A stretch of DNA of 64,000 bases from Gamsiella multidivaricata (GCF_025024155.1 NW_026251822.1:28154-92153); one strand, 5' to 3'. Numbered from the stretch's first letter, positions 1 to 12,386 are shown. The notes: generated from the letters alone by a model not told the origin. Numbers and translations are program-made.

Positions 1-2514
1 GTGCTTGAAGTGATCCAGCGTGTCCTGCCCAAGTCGTACCTGAGAGCATAGAAGTTTCGTCCTGCCTTGCCGTAAGACTCGGGTCCCGATACATACCGAA
101 CTGAGCTGGCAGACGTGCAGTCGCTGTGGAAGACGGCTTCTTGGGTGACCAATTGATGTCGTTAACGTCCGGCGAGACCGAGCGAGATCCTGCGACGCCG
201 TGAAGCGACATACTACTCGATATGGCGGTATTTGTAGATTGATATGTCCTAGCGCGGGATGATGTAGGCAAGGCATTTGTCGTCCTTGCTGATATCTATG
301 GTTTCCCAGTAAGAAACAGACACACACATAAAGTCAAAAGAAAAAGTTGAGGATATGAGTGTTGTATGTTAACAAAAGGCTGGAAGGTGATTCAAATAGA
401 TGCAGAATAATAATCAACGGTACCTTGGGACTGTCACTGTCCAAAGCTTTTGCGGCGAGTGTGTGTGTGACCGAATTGCCCTGTTTGAACGTCAAGGGTT
501 CCTGCAAGTACCGACTATTAATGAATGCTACAACATACAGGAGATGCGTAACTAGGAGAATGCCGTACGCCCAAAACGGATCCTGTTGCGGTTTCCATGA
601 GAAGAGGCAGTAGTACTGTAGCGCCGAGAGGAGGAGAGCACACATCCGCATCCAGTGGTAGTACCAGCGAGTCCGGATTCGTATCCATGGCGATTTTTGA
701 ACTGTGAATGCCAGGGGATCCCAAAAGAATCCTACGATCGAGAAGATCGCCAGGGTCGCCACAATGATCGCGGATTGCTCGTCTTTAGACAGCCTTAGAA
801 ACAGTTGTCCAAAGGATGATGACCAAGGCAACATGGCCGACAGATTGAATCCTGATATTCCTCTTGCTGTATTATGAATAGTGAATGTTCCTGCCGCGCG
901 TACCAGGCGCCTTGAAAGGTCGAAAACCCATAGACTTGGAAGTATATCTGAGCCTAATGCACCTATAGCAGCATCGAAGTTGCATAGGATGTGGCAACAA
1001 ATGTGAGACACCTCATAGTAAAAATGGTGATCGAGACATAACGGTCGCTGACTGGTATCAGAGTAGAAGATAAAAGCACATACCAACTGCCTCGACGGCC
1101 ATCAACTCTGCATGTGCAAATGTCCAACTGAATCCTGTCAAGAGCCATGGTAGACTCGGGTATTTTCGAGTGGGTCTGATGTGATCTCCTCGACTTTTAC
1201 TCAGTGTTGAATTCAGTAAGCTTGATTTAATCCGGTAGTTTTGCTGCGCCAGTTCTTTATGAACTTTATCCAAGCAGTTTGCGCAGGCTAATGGGTATCG
1301 TTCCTCCAGTTGTCGCCTGTATGTGTCTGCGTTTCCGTAGTACGTCTCATAGTTTTCGTCCTTGGAAGAGTGCGTTGAGAAGTTGTTGAATTTGTCAGTA
1401 TGAATTGCATGGCATGTTCCTAGTTAGCGAGGACAGGCTGGTATTCAGAGCGCGCATGGTGTTACTTAAAACGAAGCATGGAGCAGTAAAGAACTTACCT
1501 CCTCGTCTGGAATGTAGTTGCTAAGCAGTTGATAGACGATGCGCTGATGACCGTTGCACATTTCACAGAAAAAGTTTCCCTGGGACGAGCTGTGTGGGTT
1601 ACCAGCGCTCGGACGTCTCCGACTTTTCAGGCTACGAGCTGCAAAAAAAATTATACAAATCGTCCCCAATGTCAGTGATATATCGCCTTGTAAGCTGATC
1701 GGCGAGTTACAGATGCTGCTTCCATTCCCATATTTCTCTGACAGCAACGATCTGGTCCTATCCTATATAGAACGAAGGATGCCTGCTATCCGCCTGTCCT
1801 CGCCTGATATTCTACTCTTTCTCCCAAGCTGAAAGATAAATGCCTGAAGTTTCCTGATAGTTGAGAGATCTACTTGTTTGGGTGCCAATCGTTTTTGAAC
1901 ACGCAATGACCGTTTATCACGCCGTCTATCACGCTGTCCGTCTGTGAAGTCCTTTGCCATGTCTAGATGTTCGGTATTGTAGTGCAAAAGAGATTGTCTT
2001 ACAAATACGGGCCGACACATCCTCGTTCAAAGTGCTGTCGAACATCTCTGGCACCGGCACAATGGTCCCATCCTACAGGAAGATTCCAAAGCGGGTGAAT
2101 AGTGGTGAGTGTCGTGGTCGATGGCCGTGCATCCTCGTCTTCTCCCAAGAAAAAGTCTCAGCTACAGCTCATAGGAAGACCAGGACATACCTTGTCCCGT
2201 TTCTGATGGGTCAGGCAGTTCGGACAAGTCCAGTCCAAGGGCGAAGCGTCGTGTTGGTTGCGATGGAGCCAGGCAGGACGGAGACAGGTCCAGCATTCAA
2301 CACGGATGGGGCGGTGGATGATGGTTTCCATCCAGGATGGCTGTTGTTGGATAGGACGCATGGCCTGCGAGCATGCCTGGCGAGTACGCTGCATGAGTCG
2401 TGGTTGGTGGTCCTGTTCTTGGCGTTGTATTTTTTTAGGTGGTGATCGAAGGAAGGTGGAGCTGATGGGGAGAACCCTTTTTGTGGAGGGGAAAGGGAGG
2501 ACTGCTTTTATCAC
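1..2514 (-). CDS. IMA1: Ima1/TMEM201 family inner nuclear membrane protein (3' end outside window)
   Basis: Multi-exon gene on the minus strand whose 3' part runs off the left edge. The conserved N-terminal Ima1 zinc-binding module is spread over several exons. It has CWTC and CPNC pairs around 2,210-2,300, then a VPEMFDSTLN segment near 2,040, a CEMCNGHQ block at about 1,500-1,566 followed by LLSNYIPDEE, and a RRQLEERYP...CANC block near 1,250-1,330. Further 3' come several hydrophobic helices (about 600-1,000). The last visible exon (1-250) has an SP-rich linker and the INWSPKK and QFGMYRDPESYG stretches typical of this family's C-terminal tail. Known members sit in the inner nuclear membrane and connect centromeric heterochromatin or the spindle pole to the envelope. 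The start is uncertain: the most upstream in-frame ATG is at 2,514, but internal ATGs before the first cysteine pair are possible. Some exon borders were not resolved. Confidence 0.86.
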
Positions 2515-2697
2515 GAGCGGGATACGTACATGATGATTGTAAGCTTGTGTACGTATGCGCCTGTATCACCAACCAGCACGCGCATTACCATTACCCACGC
2601 CCTTTGCTTCTTTCCTTCTCTTCTTTATCTTTCTCCTCACTCACCTCCCCACTCTTTCTGTGATTTATATACTCTTTTCCACAATTATACGAAAGCC

Positions 2698-4811
2698 ATG
2701 TCGGTCCTTGCTAGAAGTCCTGCTCGCCTGTTTGGTGCCGCCCCCCTCAGGAACGCCTACCGCTTCCATGCTCAGCAACCCGCGTCGCCGGCGCAACTGA
2801 GAGTTTTCTCGTCCAACAAGAGCCACTCTTCCTCGTCTGACCCCAGTCAGACACAAGCATCTGCCCAATCTGTCCAAACCAGCACCGATTCGGACAGGGA
2901 CTCCTCATCTTCCGGCAAACCGCTGGGGAAGGTCAGCGGCATCGTCAACAGTATTCTTCATGGGTCAGGGTCGCTCCCGAAAGTCCAGAGCCAGGAGTCT
3001 TGGGGGGCTTCCTTGTCTCGTGGTAAATACGTCCATGAGCTGCAGAGTAAGTGTTTAAACAACTGCCTAACGATAACTCTTTGAGGTCGACGTTCCTACT
3101 GAGAATGATTGTGAATAGTACTGACATGGAGGTTATTATTACCACTATCTGCTGCCACCAGAGCATCGCATTCGACCTGAGCGCTTCGATGACTATGTTC
3201 AATTGGTGTAAGTGACCTCCCAGGCCGTTTTACTACGCAATGCGAAACTCCTTCCGATGCGAGGCCATGGTATACTTTAGATTCTTTTTATGTCGACGCA
3301 ATGCGGGCGAGTAACAACGGGTCACATATTCTGCTGCCATAGATCCGAGGTCTTCCCTAGACTGGTCAAAGAATCCAACAACAAGTTGCGTTTGACTGGA
3401 AGCTGGTTAACGGAAATCGGCGAGCTAGACACTGCGGGCAAGTGCTTTTATCTTCATGACCAAAATGTGGCTGTTTCAGCTCCCATTGATGTTTTATGTC
3501 CGATGCCTATGGGCGAGCTTCCGTATTTATTCATTTCGTACGGACGATGCCATGGCGGAATAGTGGTTTGAAGGCTCTGATGCTACTATCGTCGATGTGC
3601 TTCTGCAGGACCGAGGGGAGGAGAGAAGCGGAAGGGAGATAAGAGCATTGGGGCGAGCCTGTCGTCATGTGGTCACGTTGTGGACAAAAATGGTCGTGCG
3701 GAAGTGGAGACGAAGTGGGGCGATGTTGCGGGACAGACGGATCAGACGCGCTCATCCAACAGGGTTTTGAGAGCACTGAACTCAAATATGCATAAAAGCA
3801 GGGCCCCCCGTATTTATTTCCTACCATATCTGCTGCTCAACTGTTCGCTGTCGTTAACACTTGCTCACTTTTTTTTTCATGCATTATGTGTACCTATTAT
3901 TTACATAGTCCATATCTGGGAGTTCGATGGCGGCTATCTGGGCCACACTCAAGAAATGAACCGATTGCGAAAGGACCCGGTAAGACGCCTCGCTATCGCC
4001 TTCTTCCTTGAAGTCCTTTTTTGTATCAGGGACACCTTCCTTGTCCATAATTGTCATATAAATGTACATAGCTAATTCCTCAACTGCTTCAATTGCGCGT
4101 AATAGGGCTATCAAAAGTTCTTGAAAGATTTGCGACCCATGTTGCTCAGTCGCGACAACCAGATTTGTCTCGAGTTTGCGTTCTGGAAATCCAGGCCACC
4201 AGTCGATCTCGGAGGAATCTATGAGATGAGAACGTATCTCCTGAAGGTATATGAAAGAACGTGATCAAGAGGAATATATCATGCTATTCGAAAAGATGAA
4301 CTTTAACACATTAGCTCCACCCTCGTACCGGAATGATATAGCCTGGCAATTTGCTTGAATGGGAGACAAACTGGCGCCGAGGACTCGAGTGTCGACGCCA
4401 GTTTTGCGAACCTGTCGGTGCTTGGTTCTCCCAGCTCGGAAAGCTGAACTATGTCCACCACATGTGGAACTATCCGTAAGTCACCCAGAGCTAGTAAGTC
4501 ATGTTCGCATCTGATAATCACTCTAACCTTCGCTCTTTTGTCCTTATTTAAATGCAACTGTAGTGATCTCGAGACACGCAAGAAGACGCGAGAGCAGGCC
4601 TGGAAGGTCGATGGCTGGGCCGAGACTGTGTATAACACTGGTAAGTCAGAGCAAGACGACACGAAAGCAATGTTTGCTTTTCTTTTTTTCTTTTCGGTTC
4701 CTGTGTTGACAATGCGCTCGCGATGTATTTCTTTCTATCCCTATAGTTCGTTTGATCGACAGCATGGAGGCCAACATCTTGTTGCCTATGGACTTTTCTT
4801 CTCTGAAATAA
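2698..4811 (+). CDS. NIPSNAP family mitochondrial protein
   Basis: Eight exons give an in-frame 325-aa protein: 2698-3046, 3162-3207, 3343-3437, 3909-3979, 4106-4246, 4342-4475, 4564-4640 and 4747-4811. The N-terminus is rich in Ser, Ala and Arg without acidic residues, as in a mitochondrial presequence. Two NIPSNAP (dimeric alpha-beta barrel) repeats follow. The first contains YVHELQKHRIRPERFDDYV and LTGSWLTEIGELD; the second contains LGGIYEMRTYLLKPGNLLEW and GELNYVHHMW-like residues and ends in MDFSSLK. Length and order match the family. NIPSNAPs are matrix proteins linked to mitophagy signalling in animals; their role in fungi is poorly defined. The third intron starts with GC instead of GT (G|GCAAGT at 3438) and is much longer (471 bp) than the others. 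It is convergent with the carrier gene and separated from it by about 320 bp. Confidence 0.96.
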
Positions 4812-5132
4812 ACGGCAGCGAGTAGAAAACATAGCTGCGGCTGTTGCAACTATTATTGAGCCAAAAAAAAAAAAAAAAAAAAAAAAGAGCAAGCATCTTC
4901 CAGTAGCTTTGTTCAATGCGCGCGTTTCTAATTTTTTTTTTTATTATTCTACAAAGAAGTGAGTCGCGTCTATGCTTTAGACGCATGTTCACAACGGGTC
5001 TATGTGGGCTAAACAAATAGTACAGAACAAAGAGGGGAGAACTAGATGCTTGGAGTATGATGACGGAGTGAGCATGAAGAAATAGTGGAGAATTCAGGAG
5101 AGTGCATGGGCGGTATGATCGGCTTCTTTGGT

Positions 5133-7456
5133 CTACTTTTTGCCGTCCAGCATTAGGATAGGTGTGTTTATCGCCGCGTGAGTGGAGCCAAGCTCAATGC
5201 TGGATGGTCCCAATAAGCGCTGTTGCAGGTCGTAAACAACGAGGGCGATGGCAAACATGGGCTGGATAACAAACAATGAGAGGGAGTGGTGCAGTCAGCA
5301 ATAGCATTAGATGATTATCTATAAAGCAATGTGTTTCTGTCGAGATCTTCATGCTGGCATTTGCACTTACGGCAACGATCAGAGATCGAGGAACGACACC
5401 CTTGAACAATGCTACGACACCCTCATTCCTGACAATGTGCTGGAAGCAGTCGGCGATGCCCTTGAAGACAGGCTCACCAGGTTTACGTGCGACCTGGAGT
5501 CTGGTTTTGATCACTGTTTAAAGTCAAGGAGGCAAAGAGTGAGTAACTCGTTCTGTTCCTGGTTTGTTCCCATTTGCTGTCCTTGCAGTGTTGATTGCGC
5601 TGTACCATCTGCTGGGGTGACGGCGGAGGCTGCAACGACACCTGAAGCGAGACCGGCACCCAATACGACGGAGAATGATGCCTTGCCATCCTTGTCTGCG
5701 CCCTGCAGCTTGAGGAATGAATTGAGAGGGAAGAACATGATCGAGAATGGCACATCCCTATGCAAAACCACAGTGTCAGCAACTGGATAAGGATATGAGC
5801 ACTGGATAAAATTCAGGGCCACTTATTGGAGTTTCAGTATACCTCAGCAGCGTGGCAGGTGTGCCTCTGTACAGACCACGCAGCCCCAGCGAACGGACGA
5901 TGCCCATGGCAGTGGGACGTTGTTCGCCAGGCGCTAGTTTCTGCGAGCCAGCAACCTGCATCTGAATCTTGACAATCTCCATGGGGTTGGTAGCGATGAC
6001 TTGACAGAAACCTGCGGTGGCTCCCGCCAACATGCCATACTTGATCGCCAGCTGGTCCTCGGAGACATTGGTCTGCGCTGCCCAGTACTCGCGGGAAAAG
6101 TCATTGACGGCCAACTTGATGGCCTTTTCGGGGGTGATTCCAACAAGATTGGGGACAATGCCCCGGTACAGTCCACGGACACCTTCCTTAGCGACGACCT
6201 GGCGAAAGCAATCCAGCCTAGTCAGAAATGACAATTCCATCAGATTCTTTCCCACGGTGCTGCATAAACATTTGAATATGGCGCGCACGCACAACGCCAC
6301 CAAAACGGCCACTTTCTGTCCGTTGTCTTTGGCTTTCTGCATCGAAGGCCGATTATTCATTCCACCAGCCCTGTTGTATGTCCGCTAGCCGTAGCGTGTA
6401 TCCACTGGCGAAGTGATGTGGTCGCAACAAAGGTGTTTAGACCAGCCCGTTAGGCTTGGTCCAGCACCCTTTTTTTTTTTTTTTTTTTTTTTTGCAGAGG
6501 TTGGTGAGATTGAAGAGACTGTTGTGCCCCATGATTTTCTTTGCCGTCTTGTCGGCCTTTTATTCCCACGGTTCTCCCTCCTTGTAGGGGCCCCACAGAT
6601 GAATGGAGATCGAAAGTCAGATAAACAAACGAACAAAAAAAAAAAAAGCACTCTGGCACGACGCATCTTGCCATAGTCGTCGTTGTGGTCGCTGTCATGA
6701 AGGTGGATATTTTTTTGTGGGTTGGATTCCCAATGACGGCAGCCCGCACAACAAGTAAAAGATGAGTTGCTGCCTGGGGCGGGTGAGCTACTGTGTATTC
6801 CACAAGGGGTCCTACTGTTCATTGGTGGTTGGTGAATGTCTTTGCACAATGTTGAGATTGGATATTTTAAGTCGTATTCATCCTAGTACTGATTTTGATC
6901 CTCATCCAGACCCAGATCCTGTGGCTGTGCCCGGATCTGGTTCTCAATCGTCTACCGTCTGTTGGATGCCCGCTACTGCCCTGACCAAAAATAAAAAAAG
7001 AAAAAAAGAAAAAAAAGCCGAGCGCAAAATCCGATCCTCCGCCTTGTGAATGACTCAGGTCACAACAGCGCCTTCTGTCTAGCGTGGGACTAGAGCGCCT
7101 CTTTGTTATCACGATCCGGCGGTTGTGCTTAGTGCTAGCGCAACTGAACATTGTTCTTTGTGCTGTCCCTGGTGAGGAAGACTTACCCGCCTCGGTACTG
7201 TAGCTTGCCCGCAGCGTCTCGTTTCTGATTCTGTAATCTGTTTTGAATTAAGAGATGAGCAAATTGATCGTGTGTAGTCATAGATGAGCATTAAAGACAA
7301 CAACAACAACAACAACAGCAACAGTAAACAAAAAACAAGAAAAAAAAATACGCACCTTGTCTTGACCATGTCCAGGGGATAGACGATCAGTACACCGGTG
7401 ATACCCGCAACAGCCCCAGCGCCGAGCTTGGAGATGAACCTGAGCAGTGCAGAGAT

Positions 7457-7519
<63 letters not shown>

Positions 7520-7658
7520 AAGTTGGATTCAGGATTATTGTCATTCAGCAAGAGGGGTTGATTGGGGAGGACAGGTGTAGGGCGTACTTGCTGCTGGGGG
7601 TGGAGGTGGAGTGGGTAGGGAGGTGGGCCGGTTGGTCCTGGTGCTGCTGCAGAGCCAT
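5133..7658 (-). CDS. Mitochondrial carrier, glutamate carrier (SLC25A22)-like
   Basis: Seven exons on the minus strand give a 334-aa carrier: 7588-7658, 7356-7439, 7187-7237, 5843-6217, 5606-5757, 5371-5513 and 5133-5261. All splice junctions keep frame. The three mitochondrial-carrier repeats are visible with their signatures PLDMVKTR, NPMEIVKIQMQ and TPADVIKTRLQ. The second half of repeat 1 reads LVGITPEKAIKLAVNDF, which is the hallmark of the glutamate and aspartate/glutamate carrier clade. There is no N-terminal EF-hand extension, so the protein resembles stand-alone glutamate/H+ symporters rather than Aralar-type carriers. Substrate is inferred from family resemblance. It would sit in the inner mitochondrial membrane. 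Intron 1 contains a long (GA)n microsatellite, and the 969-bp intron 3 contains poly(A)/poly(T) runs. Confidence 0.95.
7460..7518. repeat. (GA)n microsatellite in carrier intron 1
   Basis: An uninterrupted GA dinucleotide tract of about 59 bp lies inside the first intron of the minus-strand carrier gene, where it forms a long CT pyrimidine tract just upstream of the acceptor. Confidence 0.95.
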
Positions 7659-7693
7659 GGGGGATGGAAAAGAGGCTGGAGATGGGGATGAAG

Positions 7694-7839
7694 AAGGATG
7701 GGATGGGATGGGATGGGATGGGATGGGATGGGATGGGATGGGAGAGGAGAGGAGAGAGAGGAGAGAGAGAAGAGAGAGAGGAGAGAAAGAGAGAGAGAAA
7801 GAGAGAAAGAGAGAGAGAAAGAGAGAAAGAGAGAGAGAA

Positions 7840-7870
<31 letters not shown>

Positions 7871-7908
7871 AAGAGAGAGAAAGAGAGAGAAAGATAGAAA
7901 GAGGAATG
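7694..7908. repeat. GGGAT minisatellite followed by GA-rich tract
   Basis: About ten GGGAT pentamer units (7,694-7,743) are followed by about 165 bp composed only of G and A in GAGAGAAA-type patterns. The block lies just upstream of the carrier start codon, in the intergenic region between divergent genes. Open reading frames across it are low-complexity artefacts. Confidence 0.9.
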
Positions 7909-8239
7909 TTCCCTTGTTCTCCACACCAGGGAGGTTGTTCCTTTCAGGGCATTCCCTCCTCTTTATTTCCAGGCCATTGCTGCCCTTCCTTCGGTGTTAT
8001 TTTTATATTTTTCATGGGTTCAAAGGTTCATGGGTTCATGGGAGCACGGCCCTTGTTTCCAGGCACTCGAGCAGCTCCTTCTCGGCCTCCTCCCACAGCA
8101 GCAGTCTGCAGAGCAGAGTCACATCCAAGTCATCCAAGTCATCCAAGCCATAGCCATAGCCATAGCCATAGTCATATGCCGCACGCTTGGATTTGCTTAT
8201 TTGCTGCAGACTATAGAACTATAGCTTGTAGGGGATTGA

Positions 8240-10468
8240 ATGAATCCCCTTCGTCATTCTTCTCCGCTCAGACTCACTCCCACACGACAACAAGTCGCCA
8301 CACTTTCTTCTCCTCCATCGCACACACCCATCGCCCCATCGCACCATCGCCCCATCCCTCCATCACTCCATCACATCCAATCCTCTCCTGCCTGCTTGAC
8401 TCTCGTCTTCGCTCTGTCATACAATCGTGTGCATGTGTCCATGACAGCCTACATCCATGCCATGTCTGCCTGTCCATCTCCTCCCCCCTCCTCCACTTCC
8501 TCGCACTCCACTGCTGCCTCTGCACACACCTATCCTTCCACTCCCTCCTTCGTTGTTGCCGCATTGGCTGCCCTCCTTGCCAGCAGTCGTCCTGCTGCTG
8601 CTGCTGCTGCTGCAACTCCTTCTTCACACAGACACCCTCGTCCCCGTCCTCAGCGTCGCGCGTCTGCCCTGCCTCCACGGGGCCCGTCCCGCCTTCCTCA
8701 CCTCTTCCTCACACACTCCCTGCCGCCCGCTGCACTTCCTCCCGTCGCTTCCTCTTCGTCACAACCGCCATTTCAGCGCCATTACAGGCCATCTCTGCCA
8801 GTATCAGTCTCGTCCCCTCCGTCCTCATGCCTTACTCTGAGAAGGCGACACCAGAAGCGCGACACACTCGCTCCACATGGCCTCGACGTTGCGCTGGCCT
8901 CCACCAAGGATTCGATATTGCATCAGAGTGAGCACTTCATCCACAACCAACGTCGTTCTTACACCCTTCTCACCCACACTGAAAGCGAGCCCAACGGCCT
9001 GGTCTTCAGCCCAGAATCCTCTGACTCGCTTGCCCGCCTATCCTCGTCCTCGCATCTTTCAAATATGTCGCCAACTGCCAAGGCCCTGTATATCCTCTTG
9101 GGCTTAGTCGTACTTCTAATCCTTGTAGGCTTCGCCGTACTTTGTCTCCGGAGAAGGAGAAGGAAGCAGAGACAGAGACAAAAGGAGAGGCCCCGCCCTG
9201 TCTCCGGCTCAGGCGCTGATTCCTTTCAGAGCACCATGTCTCAGCCTCAGCTTCAAGTCTACGCTCAATCTTCGCACCTACAGCAGCAGCACCAGCTTGT
9301 TGGAGTCCCGTTGCATCAGTCTCCAGAGATCCCGTCCACACTCTCCTCCTTCACCCGCATATCGTCCGCAACGCCCGAGATGAGCGCCATTCTCGCCATG
9401 AGACGATTGCCCAGTACCCAAGCCAGCTCGTCGTCGGGCTTCAGTCTAGCGCGATTCTTTGGCAAGCAATCCAGCCCAGATGCCACCCGCAAGGGACAAC
9501 GGGTTCACCAGGACTGGGATCTTTCCCTAGAGAAGACACTCTCGGATACCCCATCTACGCGATCGTCTGCGCACGGCTACTTCTGGGATCGGTCCGACTC
9601 TCGAAAGGAGCGCACCCATGACGGCTTCCCGGTGATCACATTGACCTCGCCCACCAACTCCGAGTCGTCCATACCCATCTCACTTCAGGACCAAACACAG
9701 GTCCCCAATATGCACACCACAGATCTAGCCTCATCCTCCCCTTCGTCCTCTTCGTCGTCCTCTGCATCAACCCCCGTCTCGCACCAGATAACAAACGGTC
9801 CTGCAGCTCTATCTCCAGTTTCGTTACCATCATTGCCAAACGCGTCAATGTCATCATTACCTCTTTCCCAGCAGGACGAGCAAGGTTCCTCATCGTCCAA
9901 GTCGATCAAAGCACAGCCAAGCTTGTACATGCTTCATCAATCAGTACCTCAGCACATGCTTCTTCATCCATCGTACACTAATAGCCGACCATTGCACTTT
10001 GAGAAGCAGACACCAGTGTCCTCGTCAGAGACTCGTCCTGCAATGACGGATTTTCCGCCCACGTACGAGGAGGCTATCGACAGGCCTTGCAAAACCACGA
10101 CATCGATGGCTGTAGGAACGCATGCTGGACACTGCCTGGGTGGCGAAGGGTCATCGACTTTGGTTCAGCAAGGACTTTGTGCTTCGCCATTGCCTTCGCT
10201 ATCGACACCTCTAGCGAGTTCGTCTGATGAGGTTCTACAAAGACCGAATGCGCCGCTGTACGATGAAACGATGTGGACAGCCAGGATAGATGACGGTGGT
10301 TGGGAAGCTCATGTTGGATCTGGATCTGGAACCGGATCTGGAACCGGATCTGGAACTGGATCTGGAACTGGATCTGGAATTGGACATGGACCTGAACCTG
10401 ACATGGATACTGAAGACGATCCTTTGGCAAGTCTCTCCCTACAGCCCTTGGAATCTCGAAAATCTTGA
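8240..10468 (+). CDS. Ser/Pro-rich single-pass membrane protein with PPxY motif
   Basis: One long uninterrupted frame of up to 742 aa; no family recognised. A single strong transmembrane helix (KALYILLGLVVLLILVGFAV) begins just after an ATG at 9,064 and is followed by a basic stop-transfer stretch (RRRRRKQRQRQK). The cytoplasmic-side tail is Ser/Thr/Gln-rich. It carries a PPTYEEA motif near 10,048, a PPxY ligand for WW domains such as those of Rsp5/NEDD4 ubiquitin ligases, and ends with repeated GSGTG units (about 10,315-10,380). The part upstream of 9,064 is Ser/Pro/His low complexity and may be untranslated leader, so the true start may be 9,064. A Rsp5-adaptor-like role is inference from the TM plus PY-motif layout. 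Confidence 0.6.
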   Translation: MNPLRHSSPLRLTPTRQQVATLSSPPSHTPIAPSHHRPIPPSLHHIQSSPACLTLVFALSYNRVHVSMTAYIHAMSACPSPPPSSTSSHSTAASAHTYPSTPSFVVAALAALLASSRPAAAAAAATPSSHRHPRPRPQRRASALPPRGPSRLPHLFLTHSLPPAALPPVASSSSQPPFQRHYRPSLPVSVSSPPSSCLTLRRRHQKRDTLAPHGLDVALASTKDSILHQSEHFIHNQRRSYTLLTHTESEPNGLVFSPESSDSLARLSSSSHLSNMSPTAKALYILLGLVVLLILVGFAVLCLRRRRRKQRQRQKERPRPVSGSGADSFQSTMSQPQLQVYAQSSHLQQQHQLVGVPLHQSPEIPSTLSSFTRISSATPEMSAILAMRRLPSTQASSSSGFSLARFFGKQSSPDATRKGQRVHQDWDLSLEKTLSDTPSTRSSAHGYFWDRSDSRKERTHDGFPVITLTSPTNSESSIPISLQDQTQVPNMHTTDLASSSPSSSSSSSASTPVSHQITNGPAALSPVSLPSLPNASMSSLPLSQQDEQGSSSSKSIKAQPSLYMLHQSVPQHMLLHPSYTNSRPLHFEKQTPVSSSETRPAMTDFPPTYEEAIDRPCKTTTSMAVGTHAGHCLGGEGSSTLVQQGLCASPLPSLSTPLASSSDEVLQRPNAPLYDETMWTARIDDGGWEAHVGSGSGTGSGTGSGTGSGTGSGIGHGPEPDMDTEDDPLASLSLQPLESRKS
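10316..10385 (+). repeat. In-frame 12-bp tandem repeat (Gly-Ser-Gly-Thr)
   Basis: About five copies of a GGATCTGGAACC-type dodecamer encode the GSGT repeats near the C-terminus of the membrane protein. Confidence 0.9.
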
Positions 10469-12386
10469 CTAAAAATGAGATCGTGGTGTCGCGAAGCAAA
10501 AAATATGAATCTTTATCAACAGGCCATCCGGCATACTCGGTTTAGTTAACCATAGGAATGAGAATAAAGCAAGTGCAGTAATGTGGATCTTTGGGTGTTT
10601 CATCCCGTTTGCACATTTGCACAATGCAAAATAGAATGCACTTTCCTGGCTCTCTCAACGAGGTCACTGAGGGCATTCGGTTTACTGCTCTTCTGCATTG
10701 AATGCATTCTCAGCGGAACGGATGGATAAAAAAGCAGCATTCCAGCTAATGGTTTCGACCCTTGGCTCGGTCCGGGCAATATCGTAGCGTAGATCATTGA
10801 GGCAGGTTGTAAGGTTGTGCAATTGTTCACTATATATTAGCGTACTTTCCGCGGCGACAGGGACGGAGACGACGGGGGGAAGGGTTACAAGGACAAAGGA
10901 AGATGATTTCCTTGGTACCCAGGAGGGGCAAAGAAGAGTACACTTTCATCCTGTCTGCATTGAACTGGGCAATAATGAAAGTGTGTGAACCAGCTCCGAG
11001 GTACTAAGGATATTCTGCTCTTTATTTCCGCCCTGTACATTGCTTGACTTGGAGTCGGTATCAAGGATGGCCATACCCTTTTTTCCCCTTTCTTCCTTCA
11101 TTCCTTTTCGTTTTTCCAAAGAGCGGGGCGGGCATTTTCTGTCGTAAAAATGCCATTATTCCGTTCCTCGTTTTCTTAATCTGCCTTGGGGCACTGCATG
11201 GCTCAGTGCACCATTCTCTTTCTCAGTAACTGCATTCTTACTGCGTTATCATGAAGTTTGTGAGCTATTTCTCACTAACGTTGGCAGACATTACAAGCAC
11301 CAAGCAACAATAGCCCATTACCAATCGTTGCAGTAAGAGCAAGGGCAACAAGGAGATGAAGTTGTCTTTGCAACAAGAGCGAAGGGAAACAGCAGGAAGC
11401 ACGGAAGCAAACAGGCTGCCGTTGTAAGTGTAAGTGTGCTCGAAGGATTCTGTTCTGTTCTCTGGTTCCTTTTATTTTTTATTTCTTTGCTCCTCTACGT
11501 GTTTTCCCCTTGTTTAATGCTACAGTGAATTATTGAATGCATTCTAGACTATGCGATACCATCGTTTCCAAACCGCCCGCGTGCTAGTCAGTCCAAATTG
11601 CAGTGTATCTCCGCAGCTCGGCCTAGAAGTAAAGCGTACAAACGACATATTCAGAAACAAGAACGACTATTCCTCATCGTCATTCAATCACGCTGATCGT
11701 CTATACCCAACTTATCGGAGAGCCAACAATCCTCCACTCCCTACCCTGGCTCCTACACCCAGCTCCTCCTTCCATTCGCTCCATCCTCTCCTTTTAATAC
11801 GCGTTGCTGGCGGTATCTCACCGCTGGTCAGTGAAAAGAAAAGATATAAAAGAGGCCACTCTTCGACTCACTTTACTCTCTATTTCTCCATCTCTCTCTC
11901 TCTTTTCCATATCCCCTTCATTCCTGTCCCATCCGTTCTTACTGATCCCTTCATCCTTATACTTCATTTTCTCTTTCCCTCTCACAAAAACATTTATAGC
12001 TGCTTCGTGTTTCCTTTCTCCCGCTCATCTTCGCTTTCTTCGTTCCCGTCCATCGACCCCCCGCTCCTAACGCCTCTGTCACGATCATCCTCTACGCCCT
12101 ACCTCCCTTCCATCTTTCTCATTCCTTCACAGGTCGACTACATTGCAGCAGCCAACTCCCTCACCTCCGCATCCTTATCACACCATACCACATTCGTTGT
12201 CCTCTTGACACAGCAAAGGTATGAAGGTCCATACCGACCTCTTCATTATCATCAAACATGGTCCGACATCAGACAACTTCACCTTCTCATCTTAGCTACA
12301 TTCGATTACAACATGAGGAGGAACAGTAAACAAGTCCATAGTAACGTACTAATGAGCCGCAACGCCTTCTGACTCATCATGCAGCC
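10469..12386. other. Long intergenic/promoter region upstream of PMA1
   Basis: No supported gene is seen. The last about 500 bp (11,870-12,130) are strongly CT-rich with TCTCTCTC stretches, typical of the leader of a highly expressed fungal gene. The ORF covering 11,551-12,372 is Ser/Pro/His/Thr low complexity from this tract and is not accepted. Confidence 0.6.

Noticed and set aside
7558..8931. 457-codon plus-strand ORF
   Set aside because: It translates a GGGAT/GA microsatellite and Ser/Cys/His-rich leader sequence and overlaps the first exon of the well-supported carrier gene on the other strand.
11551..12372. 273-codon plus-strand ORF upstream of PMA1
   Set aside because: Ser/Pro/Leu/His low-complexity product of a CT-rich leader; no domain and no coding-like composition.
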